Below are positions 1 to 9,517 of a DNA stretch of 64,000 nucleotides, one piece after another. The stretch covers positions 706,553-770,552 of the forward strand of contig NZ_FOMT01000003.1 of NCBI RefSeq assembly GCF_900112695.1, given 5' to 3'. Position 1 is the first letter of the stretch, and each line of letters begins with the position of its first letter. The stretch is from Paenibacillus catalpae. Lineage in GTDB: Bacteria; Bacillota; Bacilli; Paenibacillales; Paenibacillaceae. Made by a program: the position numbers and the translations under genes. The notes below the pieces were generated by a model that was not told the DNA's origin, did not search any database, and saw nothing but the letters and a program-made list of their open reading frames with translations.

Positions 1-1112
<1,112 letters not shown>

Positions 1113-1297
1113 CTATGACCTGGATTGCGGCAAGAGTTCTCCTTTCTCTTCACCTCATCGCACACCCTGATAATGGAATATTGAAAAATATGTTCCATAA
1201 ATTAGTAATATTCTTTAAGCCTAAAGGAAATAAAGGGCATGTCCATCGAAAGCTGTCATTTACTCGGGGAAAAACACGAACGAAAGGGTGTTGGTCC

Positions 1298-2419
1298 ATG
1301 ATCAGCATTAGTCTCTGTCTTATCGTGAGGAATGAGGAGGATGTTCTGGCACGCTGCCTGGATTCGGTGAAAGGCATTGCGGATGAAATCATTGTGGTTG
1401 ATACAGGATCCATAGACAGAACCAAGGAAATTGCCTCATCTTATACGTCCCGGATATATGACTTTGAATGGATTGAAGACTTCGCTGCCGCGCGCAACTT
1501 CGCATTTGGCAAGGCGACCTCCGAGTACATACTTTGGCTGGATGCGGACGATATTTTTATGGAAGAGGATCAGGTGATGCTGCTGGAGCTGAAGGCATCC
1601 CTTTCTCCCGAAGTGGACACCGTATCGATGTACTACCATTTGTCGAAGGATGAGAGCGGAATGGTAACAAACAGGCTGCGCCGCAACCGGTTAGTGAAGC
1701 GTGCCCGCCAGTTCCGGTGGATCGGCGCGGTTCATGAATATTTGGAGGTATATGGGGCAGCCCTTGCTTCTGAGATTGCCGTTACCCATGCCAGCACCAG
1801 GCATGACAGCGACAGGAATCTGCGGATTTATGAGCAGCGCCTGGCAAGAGGCGAAGAATTCAGTCCAAGAGACTTGTACTATTACGCGAATGAATTGAAG
1901 GATCACAGCCGTTATGAGAAAGCTATTCTGTATTACAACCGGTTCCTTCATTCGAAAAAAGGGTGGGTGGAGGATAACGTGGCCGCATGCGGCAAGCTGG
2001 CGGATTGTCATGCTGCGCTAGGCGATCAGCAGTTAGCTCTTGAATCCGCGCTCTCGTCTTTTCGCTACGGAAGCCCTCGGGCGGATAATTGCTGCCGGAT
2101 CGGCTATTATCATCTGCAGTCGTGTGCCTATGAGAACGCCGCCTTCTGGTATGAATCCGCCTTACGGGCGCCAAGGCAGGAAGAGGCATGGTCGATGCAG
2201 AACACCTCCTGCTCCACCTGGCTGCCGCATCTTCAGCTATGTGTCTGTTACGACAAGCTTGGTCAGTGGCTGAAAGCGTATGAGCATAATGAAATCGCCC
2301 GGGCTTACCGCCCCGATCACCCGTCGGTGCTGCATAATAAAACTTATTTGGAAGGGCTGTTACTATCGGATCAGTCATTGGACCGATCAAATGCCAGCCT
2401 TTCGCAAACCGCTCCATGA
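1298..2419 (+). CDS. Family 2 glycosyltransferase with C-terminal TPR-like repeats
   Basis: A 373-residue protein beginning MISISLCLIVRNEE. The start is chosen because AAAGGGTG lies just upstream and the GT-A fold begins immediately; an upstream in-frame ATG at 1115 lacks such support. The N-terminal domain carries the nucleotide-sugar motifs VVDTGSIDRT and the DXD-like WLDADD. The rest is helical with TPR-like spacing of aromatic and Ala residues, as in tetratricopeptide-fused GT2 enzymes. Such enzymes transfer sugars in the cytoplasm to glycans or proteins. It is divergent from the collagen-like gene, and O-glycosylation of Gly-X-Thr collagens is common, so that protein is a possible acceptor; this link is inference. 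The 3' end overlaps the convergent AraC gene by about 33 bp. Confidence 0.85.
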   Translation: MISISLCLIVRNEEDVLARCLDSVKGIADEIIVVDTGSIDRTKEIASSYTSRIYDFEWIEDFAAARNFAFGKATSEYILWLDADDIFMEEDQVMLLELKASLSPEVDTVSMYYHLSKDESGMVTNRLRRNRLVKRARQFRWIGAVHEYLEVYGAALASEIAVTHASTRHDSDRNLRIYEQRLARGEEFSPRDLYYYANELKDHSRYEKAILYYNRFLHSKKGWVEDNVAACGKLADCHAALGDQQLALESALSSFRYGSPRADNCCRIGYYHLQSCAYENAAFWYESALRAPRQEEAWSMQNTSCSTWLPHLQLCVCYDKLGQWLKAYEHNEIARAYRPDHPSVLHNKTYLEGLLLSDQSLDRSNASLSQTAP

Positions 2420-3178
2420 TAACTGCCGGATTTCGGAGGCGGTGCGGCCCGTAGACTGCTTAAGCTGCCTGGCAAAATGATGCGAGGTCTTGAAGCCGCA
2501 GCGCAGCGCGATTTCGGTAACGGTAAGACCAGTATTCGTGAGCAGTTCTACCGCTTTCTGAATGCGGAAGCTCCACAAATATTGAAATGGCGTAGCTTGC
2601 TCATACTGCTTGAACAGGCGGACCAGATGCTCAGGAGAAACCTTTGCGACAGCGGCCATTTCCTTTAAAGTGACCTCTTCGGCATAATGCTCCCGAATCC
2701 AGGACAACGCGGAATAGATGGCGGGATGCTTCTCCTTCTGGTCCATGCTACGCTGGGATTCAACCGGGTACAGATGCAAGGCGGCAAGTCCAAGCTGCAG
2801 GATAACGGGATCAGATGGCGAGGCATCCCGCTGCAGACGGAGAAGGAGATCGGTGAGCCGGTTCATATCCTCCGTAAGGGGAAGGTATTCCGGCAGGCTG
2901 CGGAAGGCCTCCCGCGACTTTTCCTCCAGCTCTGGAACATGCAGGGCAATCCAGCGATGCCAGGTATCCTCGGTTTTGGAGAATGCGAATTGCTCTTCAT
3001 GCCCGGGAAGAAGAAGGACGACATGACCTGGCTGAACATGAAGCTCCCTGCCGTCGATAGTGACGGACATCTCGCCGGTATACAGCATAACAAGCTGAAT
3101 ATCCTTCTGGATTCGCGGACCGAATTTTCCACCCGGCGGATAGACGACGGAGCCGGCGACAGCTGATATTACGTTCAT
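2387..3178 (-). CDS. AraC-family transcriptional regulator
   Basis: A 263-residue protein with an N-terminal cupin-like sensing domain (about 1-140, including the segment around LHVQPGHVVLLLPG) and a C-terminal double helix-turn-helix (about 165-263, HLVRLFKQYEQATPFQYL then VTEIALRCGFKTSHHFARQL). This is the standard layout of sugar- or metabolite-sensing AraC activators. It starts at ATG 3178-3176 after a GGGGTGA site. It is divergent from the PhyH-type dioxygenase at 3330 with about 150 bp between them, so it probably controls that gene. The ligand is unknown. Confidence 0.88.
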   Translation of the reverse strand: MNVISAVAGSVVYPPGGKFGPRIQKDIQLVMLYTGEMSVTIDGRELHVQPGHVVLLLPGHEEQFAFSKTEDTWHRWIALHVPELEEKSREAFRSLPEYLPLTEDMNRLTDLLLRLQRDASPSDPVILQLGLAALHLYPVESQRSMDQKEKHPAIYSALSWIREHYAEEVTLKEMAAVAKVSPEHLVRLFKQYEQATPFQYLWSFRIQKAVELLTNTGLTVTEIALRCGFKTSHHFARQLKQSTGRTASEIRQLSWSGLRKAGI

Positions 3179-3329
3179 AGAATCACCCCATAGCCTGATT
3201 GTAAGCTATGTAAACGATAAATATCAATCACAGATACAAATGTGTAATTGACAGCCATTGTCCGGACCATGGAGCGGGAGTACGATAAGGGTATCGCAAA
3301 TCATTTTGAATCATAAAGGAGAATGAAAA

Positions 3330-4070
3330 GTGAATACGACTTATACGGCTCCTCTAACTCCCCTTTCGGAAGATCAGATTGTTTTTTTCAGAGAGAACGG
3401 CTATTTATTATGGAAGAACGGCATGTCCAGCGACTTGATCGATGCCTTTAACGGACACATCTACGAGATCAGGAACCAGTCGCCGATGCCGGAGTGGGCA
3501 GCATGTGATGAAGCGAAAAAATATTCGCTCCGGCTCTTTAATCCCCACAAGCATGACGGCATGTCCAGACAGCTGATGAAGCATGCGGTTGTCCGCGGAG
3601 CGCTGGCGCAATTGATGGGCAAAGAGGCAGTGTGCGTGCAAAGCATGTATTTCTACAAAGAACCGGGCTCTCCGGGACAGGCTGCTCATCAGGATTACTA
3701 CTATATTAAGAATGATCCGATGACGATGATTGCGGCATGGACGGCGATGGAGGATCTGATCGATATCGAGAACGGCTGCCTATGGGTGATGCCGGGTACG
3801 CATAAGCTGGGGCTGCTGCCGCACGGCGCGGTCAAAAACATCGAAGAGCATGAGCCATGGACGGAGGAGACGGAAGGCGTAGATACGAGCAGGCAAGTAC
3901 CGGTTGTGATGGAGAAGGGAGACATCTTGTTTTTCAGCGAGCTCCTAATCCACTCTTCCGGCAAAAACCGGAGCCTGGACAGATGGCGCCGTTCCTATGT
4001 CTGCCATTATATCCGGGAGGATTCCCATGTTCTCCACCGGGAAGATCTGCGCCAGAAATATCCATTATAA
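3330..4070 (+). CDS. Phytanoyl-CoA dioxygenase (PhyH) family Fe(II)/2-oxoglutarate oxygenase
   Basis: A 246-residue protein starting at GTG 3330 behind AAAGGAG. The iron-binding facial triad is visible: HQD (HxD) in the middle of the protein and a distal His in the LLIHSSGKN segment, followed by an Arg-rich stretch suited to 2-oxoglutarate binding (WRRSY). The family hydroxylates small organic substrates in the cytoplasm using O2 and 2-oxoglutarate. The substrate cannot be deduced. The divergent AraC regulator points to an inducible catabolic role. A hairpin with a T-run follows the stop, so it is monocistronic. Confidence 0.85.
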   Translation: MNTTYTAPLTPLSEDQIVFFRENGYLLWKNGMSSDLIDAFNGHIYEIRNQSPMPEWAACDEAKKYSLRLFNPHKHDGMSRQLMKHAVVRGALAQLMGKEAVCVQSMYFYKEPGSPGQAAHQDYYYIKNDPMTMIAAWTAMEDLIDIENGCLWVMPGTHKLGLLPHGAVKNIEEHEPWTEETEGVDTSRQVPVVMEKGDILFFSELLIHSSGKNRSLDRWRRSYVCHYIREDSHVLHREDLRQKYPL

Positions 4071-4080
4071 TAAGAACACT

Positions 4081-4110
4081 GAAGGGAGCTGGAAAGCTCT
4101 CTTCTTTTTG
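4081..4110 (+). terminator. Rho-independent terminator after the PhyH gene
   Basis: The arms gaagggagct and agctctcttc form a hairpin with a 4-base loop, followed by ttttt. It sits 11 bases after the dioxygenase stop. Confidence 0.8.
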
Positions 4111-4139
4111 CGTATAATTAGTTAACAACCGTAACGGTT
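4090..4139 (+). promoter_or_regulatory. Promoter and probable MarR operator
   Basis: A perfect -10 box TATAAT lies at 4113-4118 with a weak -35 (TGGAAA) 17 bases upstream. Directly downstream, at the expected start point, lies the dyad AACCGTAACGGTT (4127-4139). A dyad over the start site just ahead of a marR gene is the usual autorepressor arrangement; the binding itself is inferred. Confidence 0.6.
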
Positions 4140-4170
4140 CACAATAATAACTAAAGAAGGTGGCTTTGCG

Positions 4171-4596
4171 ATGGCAGCGGATTCAATGGACATCTACCAA
4201 TCTTTCTTCCGTATCACGCGTCAGTTGAAAAAGCTGGCTTTTCATAGCGCGGCTAATCTGGGGGTAACGGTTCACCAGATCAATATTCTGGAGTCGGTAA
4301 GGCTAAATCCGGGTCAGAAGCAGAAGGAATTGACGGAGCAGCTTGTTTTTGCAAAAAGCCGGGTTAGCGTACATATTGATCAGCTTGTCGAGAAAGGGCT
4401 TGTCGTCCGGGAGCCTTCCGAGCATGACCGGCGGGAAATTCAGTTATTTATAACACCGGCTGGTGAAGAACTTTGCCTGCTCTATCATCAGGAAGCGGCC
4501 TCGTATAAGGCCTTAAGACATGCGCTTGAGCAATTGCCGCAGGAGGATGTCGATAAGCTGCACAAGCTTCATCAGCAGATTTTGAATCATCTATAG
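4171..4596 (+). CDS. MarR-family transcriptional regulator
   Basis: A 141-residue winged-helix protein. The recognition helix region (QKELTEQLVFAKSRVSVHID) and the beta-wing with the family's DRR motif (EHDRREIQLFITPAGEE) are clear. It is preceded by an AGAAGGTGG site and followed 16 bases later by an ABC exporter, so both are in one operon. MarR proteins of this kind repress a neighbouring efflux gene until an exported compound binds them. The inducer is unknown. Confidence 0.9.
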   Translation: MAADSMDIYQSFFRITRQLKKLAFHSAANLGVTVHQINILESVRLNPGQKQKELTEQLVFAKSRVSVHIDQLVEKGLVVREPSEHDRREIQLFITPAGEELCLLYHQEAASYKALRHALEQLPQEDVDKLHKLHQQILNHL

Positions 4597-4611
4597 AAAG
4601 AGGGAATCCCA

Positions 4612-6444
4612 ATGTCCAAAATGTATGGAGGACCAGGGGGAATGGGCTTTAACAACATGAAGTACGACGACGGGGCGAAGCCAACGATTACGAAAGCGAT
4701 GCTGGCCCGGATTGCTGCCTATTTTATCCCCTATTGGAAGCAGACGATTGTTGTTTTGTTTATCTTGCTCGTTTCGTCGGGATTAGGGCTCCTGCCGCCC
4801 ATCTTTATTCAGCATATCGTCGATGATGCGCTGCCGAATAAAGATATGAGACTGCTGTTGGAGCTGGTTCTTATATCGCTCGCGGCAACCGTTGCTTCCG
4901 GCCTGCTAGGCGTTCTGCAAAGCTATCTCAACTCTTATATCTCGCAAAATATCGTGTACGATATGAAAAATCAGATGTACCGCCATTTGCAGAAGATGCC
5001 GATGCAGTTCTACTCTAACGTGAAGCAGGGCGAAGTCATAACGAGAATGACCAGCGATATTTCCGGAATTCAGGGAGTGTTTAACAGCACGGTCGTGAAT
5101 TTCGCAAGCAACCTGTTTATACTGGCGACGACGCTTGGAACGTTGTTCGTCATGAACTGGAAGCTTGCTGTTCTGGGGATGTGCGTTGTGCCACTGTTTT
5201 TGTTTCCTACCCGGAAAATGGGCCGCGTCCGCTGGAGAATCGCGAAGCAGACGCAGGAGAAAATGTCTGAGCAAAACCATATCATTCAGGAGACGCTTAG
5301 TATAAGCGGCTATCTGCTGATGAAGCTGTTCACGAAAGAACGCAAGGAATATGAGGGCTTCAAAGCCGTGAACGGCGAATCAACGCGCCTGCAGATCAGG
5401 GAATCGATGGCTGGCCGCTGGTTTATGATGCTTCTCTCTACTTTCACAAGTATCGGACCGATGCTTATTTACTTGTACGGCGGTTATTTATATATCCAGG
5501 GCGAGATTTCGGTCGGGGAAATTATCAGCTTTGTTGCCCTCTTGGGCCGGATTTACGGGCCTTTCGGGCAAATGACAAACCTGTACGTTGATATCAACCG
5601 TTCCATCGCGCTGTTTGAGCGGATCTTCGATTATTTCGATATGGAACCGGTGATCGAGAACAAACCCGGGGCTCTGCCGGCAGATTTATCCGGGCAGGAT
5701 ATTGTGTTTGAGGATGTGAGCTTTGCGTATCAGCGAGACAAGCAGGCTTTGCGGCATATCTCGTTTACGGCTGCAGCGGGGAAGATGACGGCTCTTGTTG
5801 GACCAAGCGGAGCGGGGAAGACGACCATTACGAACCTGCTGCCGCGACTCTACGAGCGCGATTCAGGCAGCATACGGATCGGAAGCAAAGACATCCGGGA
5901 GATGACGCTGGAGTCTCTCCGTTCCCAGATTGGTCTGGTCATGCAGGACAGCTATCTGTTTAACGGGACGATCCGTGAAAACTTGATGTATGCAAGTGAC
6001 GCGGCATCCGAAGAAGAAATGCAGGGGGCATGTAAAGCCGCCTATATTCATGATTTTATTATGGAGCTGCCGGAAAGTTATGACACGGTTGTAGGGAACC
6101 GGGGGATGAAGCTGTCGGGCGGAGAGAAGCAGAGAATCTCGATTGCGAGAGTGCTGCTCAAAAATCCGGCCATTATCATCATGGATGAAGCGACTTCTTC
6201 GCTTGATACCGTATCGGAGTACTATATCCGGAAGGCAATGAGCGTTCTTTTGCAGAATAAGACTAGTATCGTTATTGCGCACCGGTTGTCTACCATTATG
6301 GCGGCTGATCTGATTCTGGTTGTCCAGGACGGGACAATCGTCGAAGAGGGACGGCATGATGAACTGCTTAAGCTTGGCGGGGTATACAAAGACTTGCATG
6401 CCAAGCAGTTCGAACGGATGCAGCCGGAAAAGGAGGAGCTATGA
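4612..6444 (+). CDS. ABC exporter, fused membrane and ATPase domains
   Basis: A 610-residue half-transporter. A Gly-rich N-terminus is followed by six membrane segments (about 45-320), then a nucleotide-binding domain (about 360-600) with Walker A GPSGAGKTT, signature LSGGEKQR, Walker B IIIMDEATSS and the switch His in IAHRLST. It would work as a homodimer pumping lipids, peptides or drugs out of the cell, as in the MsbA/LmrA/BmrA group. It is the second gene of the marR operon and overlaps the next gene by ATGA, so substrate-dependent derepression is likely. The substrate is unknown. Confidence 0.92.
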   Translation: MSKMYGGPGGMGFNNMKYDDGAKPTITKAMLARIAAYFIPYWKQTIVVLFILLVSSGLGLLPPIFIQHIVDDALPNKDMRLLLELVLISLAATVASGLLGVLQSYLNSYISQNIVYDMKNQMYRHLQKMPMQFYSNVKQGEVITRMTSDISGIQGVFNSTVVNFASNLFILATTLGTLFVMNWKLAVLGMCVVPLFLFPTRKMGRVRWRIAKQTQEKMSEQNHIIQETLSISGYLLMKLFTKERKEYEGFKAVNGESTRLQIRESMAGRWFMMLLSTFTSIGPMLIYLYGGYLYIQGEISVGEIISFVALLGRIYGPFGQMTNLYVDINRSIALFERIFDYFDMEPVIENKPGALPADLSGQDIVFEDVSFAYQRDKQALRHISFTAAAGKMTALVGPSGAGKTTITNLLPRLYERDSGSIRIGSKDIREMTLESLRSQIGLVMQDSYLFNGTIRENLMYASDAASEEEMQGACKAAYIHDFIMELPESYDTVVGNRGMKLSGGEKQRISIARVLLKNPAIIIMDEATSSLDTVSEYYIRKAMSVLLQNKTSIVIAHRLSTIMAADLILVVQDGTIVEEGRHDELLKLGGVYKDLHAKQFERMQPEKEEL

Positions 6445-6998
6445 GTATATATATCGCATTGCTGCGCGGCATTAATGTCGGCGGGAAAAACAAGATCAAG
6501 ATGGCGGACTTGAGAGAGGCATTGACCTCAATCGGGTTGCGGGATGTTCAAACCTATATTCAGAGCGGTAACATTTTGTTTAAGTCGGAAGAGGATGAAG
6601 CAGCTTTGCGAAGCCGGATCGAGCAGCAGATTGAAACGGTGTTTGGTCTGCGCATTAAGGTTGTTATGCGGACGGCAGAGGAAATGCGTGCCATTGCTGC
6701 CAGTTGTCCGTTTACGGAAGAACAACTCGCGGCTGCGGCAGCAAGTGCGCAGGGCGAATCCTTGTATGTGTCGATGATGCTGGAAGAGCCGTCGGCCGAA
6801 CAGCTTGAGAACCTCCGCATATTCGAGACGGAGGAAGAGATTTTTGGCAGCAAGGGACGGGATTTGTATTTTCTGTTTTATCAAACCGTCCGCAATTCCA
6901 AGCTTGCCGTCAAAGCGGAGAAGCTTGGCGTCCATTCCACGGTCCGCAATTGGAATACGATTAATAAGCTTGTCTCCCTATCGGATGGGATGCAATAA
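6441..6998 (+). CDS. DUF1697 family protein
   Basis: A 185-residue protein with the family's hallmark start (IYIALLRGINVGGKNKIKM) and the internal segment VQTYIQSGNILF. DUF1697 proteins are common cytoplasmic proteins without an assigned reaction. The start codon overlaps the exporter stop (ATGA), so the two are translationally coupled. A terminator hairpin follows. A role in the efflux operon cannot be deduced. Confidence 0.88.
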   Translation: MSIYIALLRGINVGGKNKIKMADLREALTSIGLRDVQTYIQSGNILFKSEEDEAALRSRIEQQIETVFGLRIKVVMRTAEEMRAIAASCPFTEEQLAAAAASAQGESLYVSMMLEEPSAEQLENLRIFETEEEIFGSKGRDLYFLFYQTVRNSKLAVKAEKLGVHSTVRNWNTINKLVSLSDGMQ

Positions 6999-7012
6999 GG
7001 CTAATTTGTAAT

Positions 7013-7052
7013 AGTGACCAGTCTGCTTGATCGAGCGGGCTGGTCACTTTTG
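7013..7052 (+). terminator. Rho-independent terminator after the marR operon
   Basis: Arms agtgaccag (7013-7021) and ctggtcact (7040-7048) pair perfectly and are followed by a short T-run. It may also serve the convergent dehydrogenase gene. Confidence 0.8.
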
Positions 7053-7063
7053 TCGTTTCTGGA

Positions 7064-7963
7064 TTATGTCTCCGTCATAACCCCGCCGTTCACATGCAGA
7101 ACCTGGCCGGTAACAAAAGAGGAGTCATCCGAAGCGAGATAAATGTAAGTTGGTGCAAGCTCGAATGGCTGACCGGCGCGTTTCATTGGTGTCTCGAGGC
7201 CAAAGGTTTTGACATATTCGGCTGAATAGCTCGATACGATAAGCGGCGTCCAGACGGGACCCGGTGCAACGGCGTTTACCCTTATTCCACAGCTTACAAG
7301 CTGGAGCGACAAGGAGCGCGTAAAGGAGACAATAGCTCCTTTAGTCGAGGAATAGTCAACAAGCAAAGGTGCTCCTGCGTAGGCCGTAACGGATGCGGTG
7401 CTAATAATGGAGCTGCCGGCTTTAAGGTGAGGCAGCGCCGCCTTCGTCAGATAGAAGTGAGGGAAAATGTTCGTCCGGTACGTATCTTCCAGCTGCTCAT
7501 TGGTTATGTCCGTAATACATTTCTGAGGAAATTGTACGGCTTGGTTCAATACGAGGATATCCAGACATCCATAGCATTCGATGGTCTTGTGTACGATTTC
7601 AGCCGAGAACTCAGGCTTTCTGAGGTCCCCTTCGATCAGCAAACAGCGTCCTCCGTATTTCTCCACCATCTGCTTTGTCGCCAGCGCATCCTCGCGTTCG
7701 TATAAATACACGATGGCCACATCTGCGCCTTCCTTGGAATAACCGATCGCAACGGCGCGCCCGATTCCGCTGTCACCGCCCGTAATAATCGCAACCTTTC
7801 CTTTCAGCTTGCCGCTGCCTTTATATTCAGGATTATCCGAGATAGGTACCGGATTCATGAGGTACTCCAGTCCAGGCTGCTGATTCTGGTGCTGAGGCGG
7901 GAAGGTAATAGGTACCTGTTTGCACTTCGTTTCCTGGCTGTAATAAGGATAAATTGGAATCAT
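7064..7963 (-). CDS. Short-chain dehydrogenase/reductase (YhdF/YhxC type)
   Basis: A 299-residue classical SDR with an N-terminal extension of about 50 residues. The NAD(P)-binding motif is TGGDSGIGRAVA. The catalytic Tyr and Lys are in YSSTKGA, with a Ser in STASVTAYAG upstream. The start at ATG 7963-7961 is chosen because GGAGG lies 7 bases before it; an upstream in-frame ATG at 8005 has no such site. Family members with this extension and the ending GQVLHVNGG are cytoplasmic oxidoreductases, often stress-linked, of uncertain substrate. Confidence 0.9.
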   Translation of the reverse strand: MIPIYPYYSQETKCKQVPITFPPQHQNQQPGLEYLMNPVPISDNPEYKGSGKLKGKVAIITGGDSGIGRAVAIGYSKEGADVAIVYLYEREDALATKQMVEKYGGRCLLIEGDLRKPEFSAEIVHKTIECYGCLDILVLNQAVQFPQKCITDITNEQLEDTYRTNIFPHFYLTKAALPHLKAGSSIISTASVTAYAGAPLLVDYSSTKGAIVSFTRSLSLQLVSCGIRVNAVAPGPVWTPLIVSSYSAEYVKTFGLETPMKRAGQPFELAPTYIYLASDDSSFVTGQVLHVNGGVMTET

Positions 7964-8036
7964 TGTTGTTCCTCCAAAACAGAAGAGTTTATACAGGATA
8001 TTCACCTAATCCTTGCGAGGTGTTATGTTCGCCTAT

Positions 8037-8064
8037 ACCAGTGCATGGGTATTCACATACGCTA
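8037..8064 (+). promoter_or_regulatory. SigK-like promoter for the Gly/Pro-rich protein
   Basis: CATACGCTA at 8056-8064 matches the SigK -10 pattern CATANNNTA exactly, and AC lies 17 bases upstream at 8037-8038, matching the minimal SigK -35. This suggests late mother-cell expression during sporulation. The motif is short, so chance is possible. Confidence 0.5.
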
Positions 8065-8106
8065 ACGCAGGCATTAAATTACTTTTCTGAAAAGGAGTAA
8101 TTTCAA

Positions 8107-8445
8107 ATGACGAAAACAAATCGGGGATTTATTCCTCCGGGGCAGGGCGGATTCATACAGCCTGTACAGCCATGGGGCTGGCAGCCGCAACCTTGGGGCT
8201 GGGGGCCGCCTCCACGTCCGCCATGGTGGGGCTGGGGACCGCCGCCGCGTCCGCCATGGGGCGGTCCATGGGGAGGTCCAGGACCGTGGGGTCCAGGAGG
8301 CCCAGGCGGTCCTGGCTTTGGTCCGGGCGGTCCGGGCGGGCCAGGTTTTGGTCCGGGCGGTCCAGGCGGGCCAGGTTTTGGTCCGGGTGGTCCAGGCGGT
8401 CCAGGCGGTCCGCCGCCGCGTCCAAGGATTAGCCGAAATAAATAA
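8107..8445 (+). CDS. Gly/Pro/Trp-rich low-complexity protein, probable spore-surface component
   Basis: A 112-residue protein behind AAAGGAG. Residues 1-30 are a unique leader (MTKTNRGFIPPG). About 25-60 contain WGW/PPPRPPW units, and the remainder is a near-perfect repeat around GPGGPGGPGF, ending in a basic tail. There is no signal peptide. The sense strand is chosen because it has the ribosome site, a SigK-like promoter and a terminator right after the stop. The antisense strand also stays open and would encode GPP collagen-like triplets because the repeat is rich in GGNCC. Function is not known; a spore coat or exosporium role is inferred from the promoter and composition. Confidence 0.7.
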   Translation: MTKTNRGFIPPGQGGFIQPVQPWGWQPQPWGWGPPPRPPWWGWGPPPRPPWGGPWGGPGPWGPGGPGGPGFGPGGPGGPGFGPGGPGGPGFGPGGPGGPGGPPPRPRISRNK

Positions 8446-8450
8446 ATAAT

Positions 8451-8486
8451 AAACGAAAAAGACCCTGATTGGGGTCTTTTTCGTTT
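8451..8486. terminator. Bidirectional terminator
   Basis: A perfect 15-bp stem (aaacgaaaaagaccc with its complement, loop tgattg) has A and T runs on both sides. It can end both the Gly/Pro-rich gene on the plus strand and cidR on the minus strand. Confidence 0.9.
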
Positions 8487-8520
8487 TGTCTGGGGTATCT
8501 CGTTTAACGGATCTAATATC

Positions 8521-9408
8521 CTACTCAGGCTGCAGCGTCTCTCTCGCAAACGCGATCCATTCCCGCGTGGCATACGACAGGTAGCTGTCCCTGCGCCAGA
8601 TAATGGCCAGATGCCAAGGGATAATCGGCGAGGTTAGCGGGATTACCCGCAGACGGTTCTGATCCAGTTCATTGCAGACCGCTTCAGGCAGAAGGGCAAT
8701 GCCCAAATTTGCCGCCACCATCTCGCTGATGAAATCCCATTGCGTGCTTTTGTAGACGACATCCGGCAGGAATCCAAGTTTCTCGCATTCCGCAATAATC
8801 CGGTCATGCAGCGTAAAGTCTTCGTGGAACAGCAGGAAAGGCTCTTCCTTGAGTTCAATAAGCGAGACCTCATTCCGATTCGCGAGCTTATGCGAGGGAG
8901 GGACAATAAGCATCAGGTTTTGGCGCAAGAAACAAAAGGATTCGAACTTTTCCTCGTTAGTTGGCAGCAAAATAACCCCGATATCCAGTTCCCCCGAGCC
9001 TACGTCGGCTTCCACTTTTTTGGCCCCATGCTCAAATAGCTGCATCGTAATTTTGGGATATTTCTCCCGAAACTTTCCGATAATGCGGGGGAAGAAGGTG
9101 ACGCCAACCATTGGCGGAAGGCCAATGCGGATATGGCCGACCTTCAGCTCCATTAATTCGGACAAGCGCGAGTTCATTTGACTAAAAGACAGGACCATTT
9201 GCTGGGCTTGCGTCAGCAGAATAGAGCCGGCATCGGTTAACGCGATTCTTTTGCCGGAACGTTCGAACAAGACGACTCCAAGCTCCTCTTCGAGGTTCTT
9301 GATCATCTTGCTGATCGTTGGCTGGGTGATGTAGAGGGATTGAGCGGCTTTCGTAAAGCTTTGGAAGCGGGCGGCTTCCACAAAATATTGCAAATGTCGG
9401 ATATCCAA
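8521..9408 (-). CDS. cidR: LysR-family regulator, CidR-like
   Basis: A 295-residue LysR protein. The N-terminal helix-turn-helix is at about 15-45 (SFTKAAQSLYITQPTISKMIKNLEEE), with a type-2 periplasmic-binding-like sensor domain from about 90 to the end. It is divergent from cidA-cidB, the arrangement of CidR/YwbI in Staphylococcus and Bacillus, where the regulator responds to acetate or weak-acid overflow metabolism. The assignment rests on sequence style plus this gene order. Confidence 0.82.
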   Translation of the reverse strand: MDIRHLQYFVEAARFQSFTKAAQSLYITQPTISKMIKNLEEELGVVLFERSGKRIALTDAGSILLTQAQQMVLSFSQMNSRLSELMELKVGHIRIGLPPMVGVTFFPRIIGKFREKYPKITMQLFEHGAKKVEADVGSGELDIGVILLPTNEEKFESFCFLRQNLMLIVPPSHKLANRNEVSLIELKEEPFLLFHEDFTLHDRIIAECEKLGFLPDVVYKSTQWDFISEMVAANLGIALLPEAVCNELDQNRLRVIPLTSPIIPWHLAIIWRRDSYLSYATREWIAFARETLQPE

Positions 9409-9438
9409 TCGTCAGCTTCTCCTTAACCATAGATAAAT

Positions 9439-9455
9439 GGAATGAAAAACATTCT
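9439..9455. promoter_or_regulatory. Possible CidR-binding dyad
   Basis: GGAATG, five A bases and CATTCT form an inverted repeat between the divergent cidR and cidA genes. LysR proteins usually bind such dyads (T-N11-A type) in the shared promoter region. Inference only. Confidence 0.4.
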
Positions 9456-9517
9456 GTAAATGTATTTTACCTATGAAAATGGCTGCTGTACACTTCCATT
9501 AAAGGGAGTTGGCTGTT

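Noticed and set aside
1175..1196. Inverted repeat ggaatatt/aatatgttcc between the collagen and glycosyltransferase genes
   Set aside because: Imperfect and AT-rich, not positioned against a clear promoter, so I do not call it an operator.
8103..8573. Minus-strand GPP collagen-like frame across the Gly/Pro-rich gene
   Set aside because: It has to read through a strong bidirectional terminator and overlaps the cidR 3' end, with no ribosome site. The plus strand has promoter, ribosome site and terminator. Kept only as a point to test.
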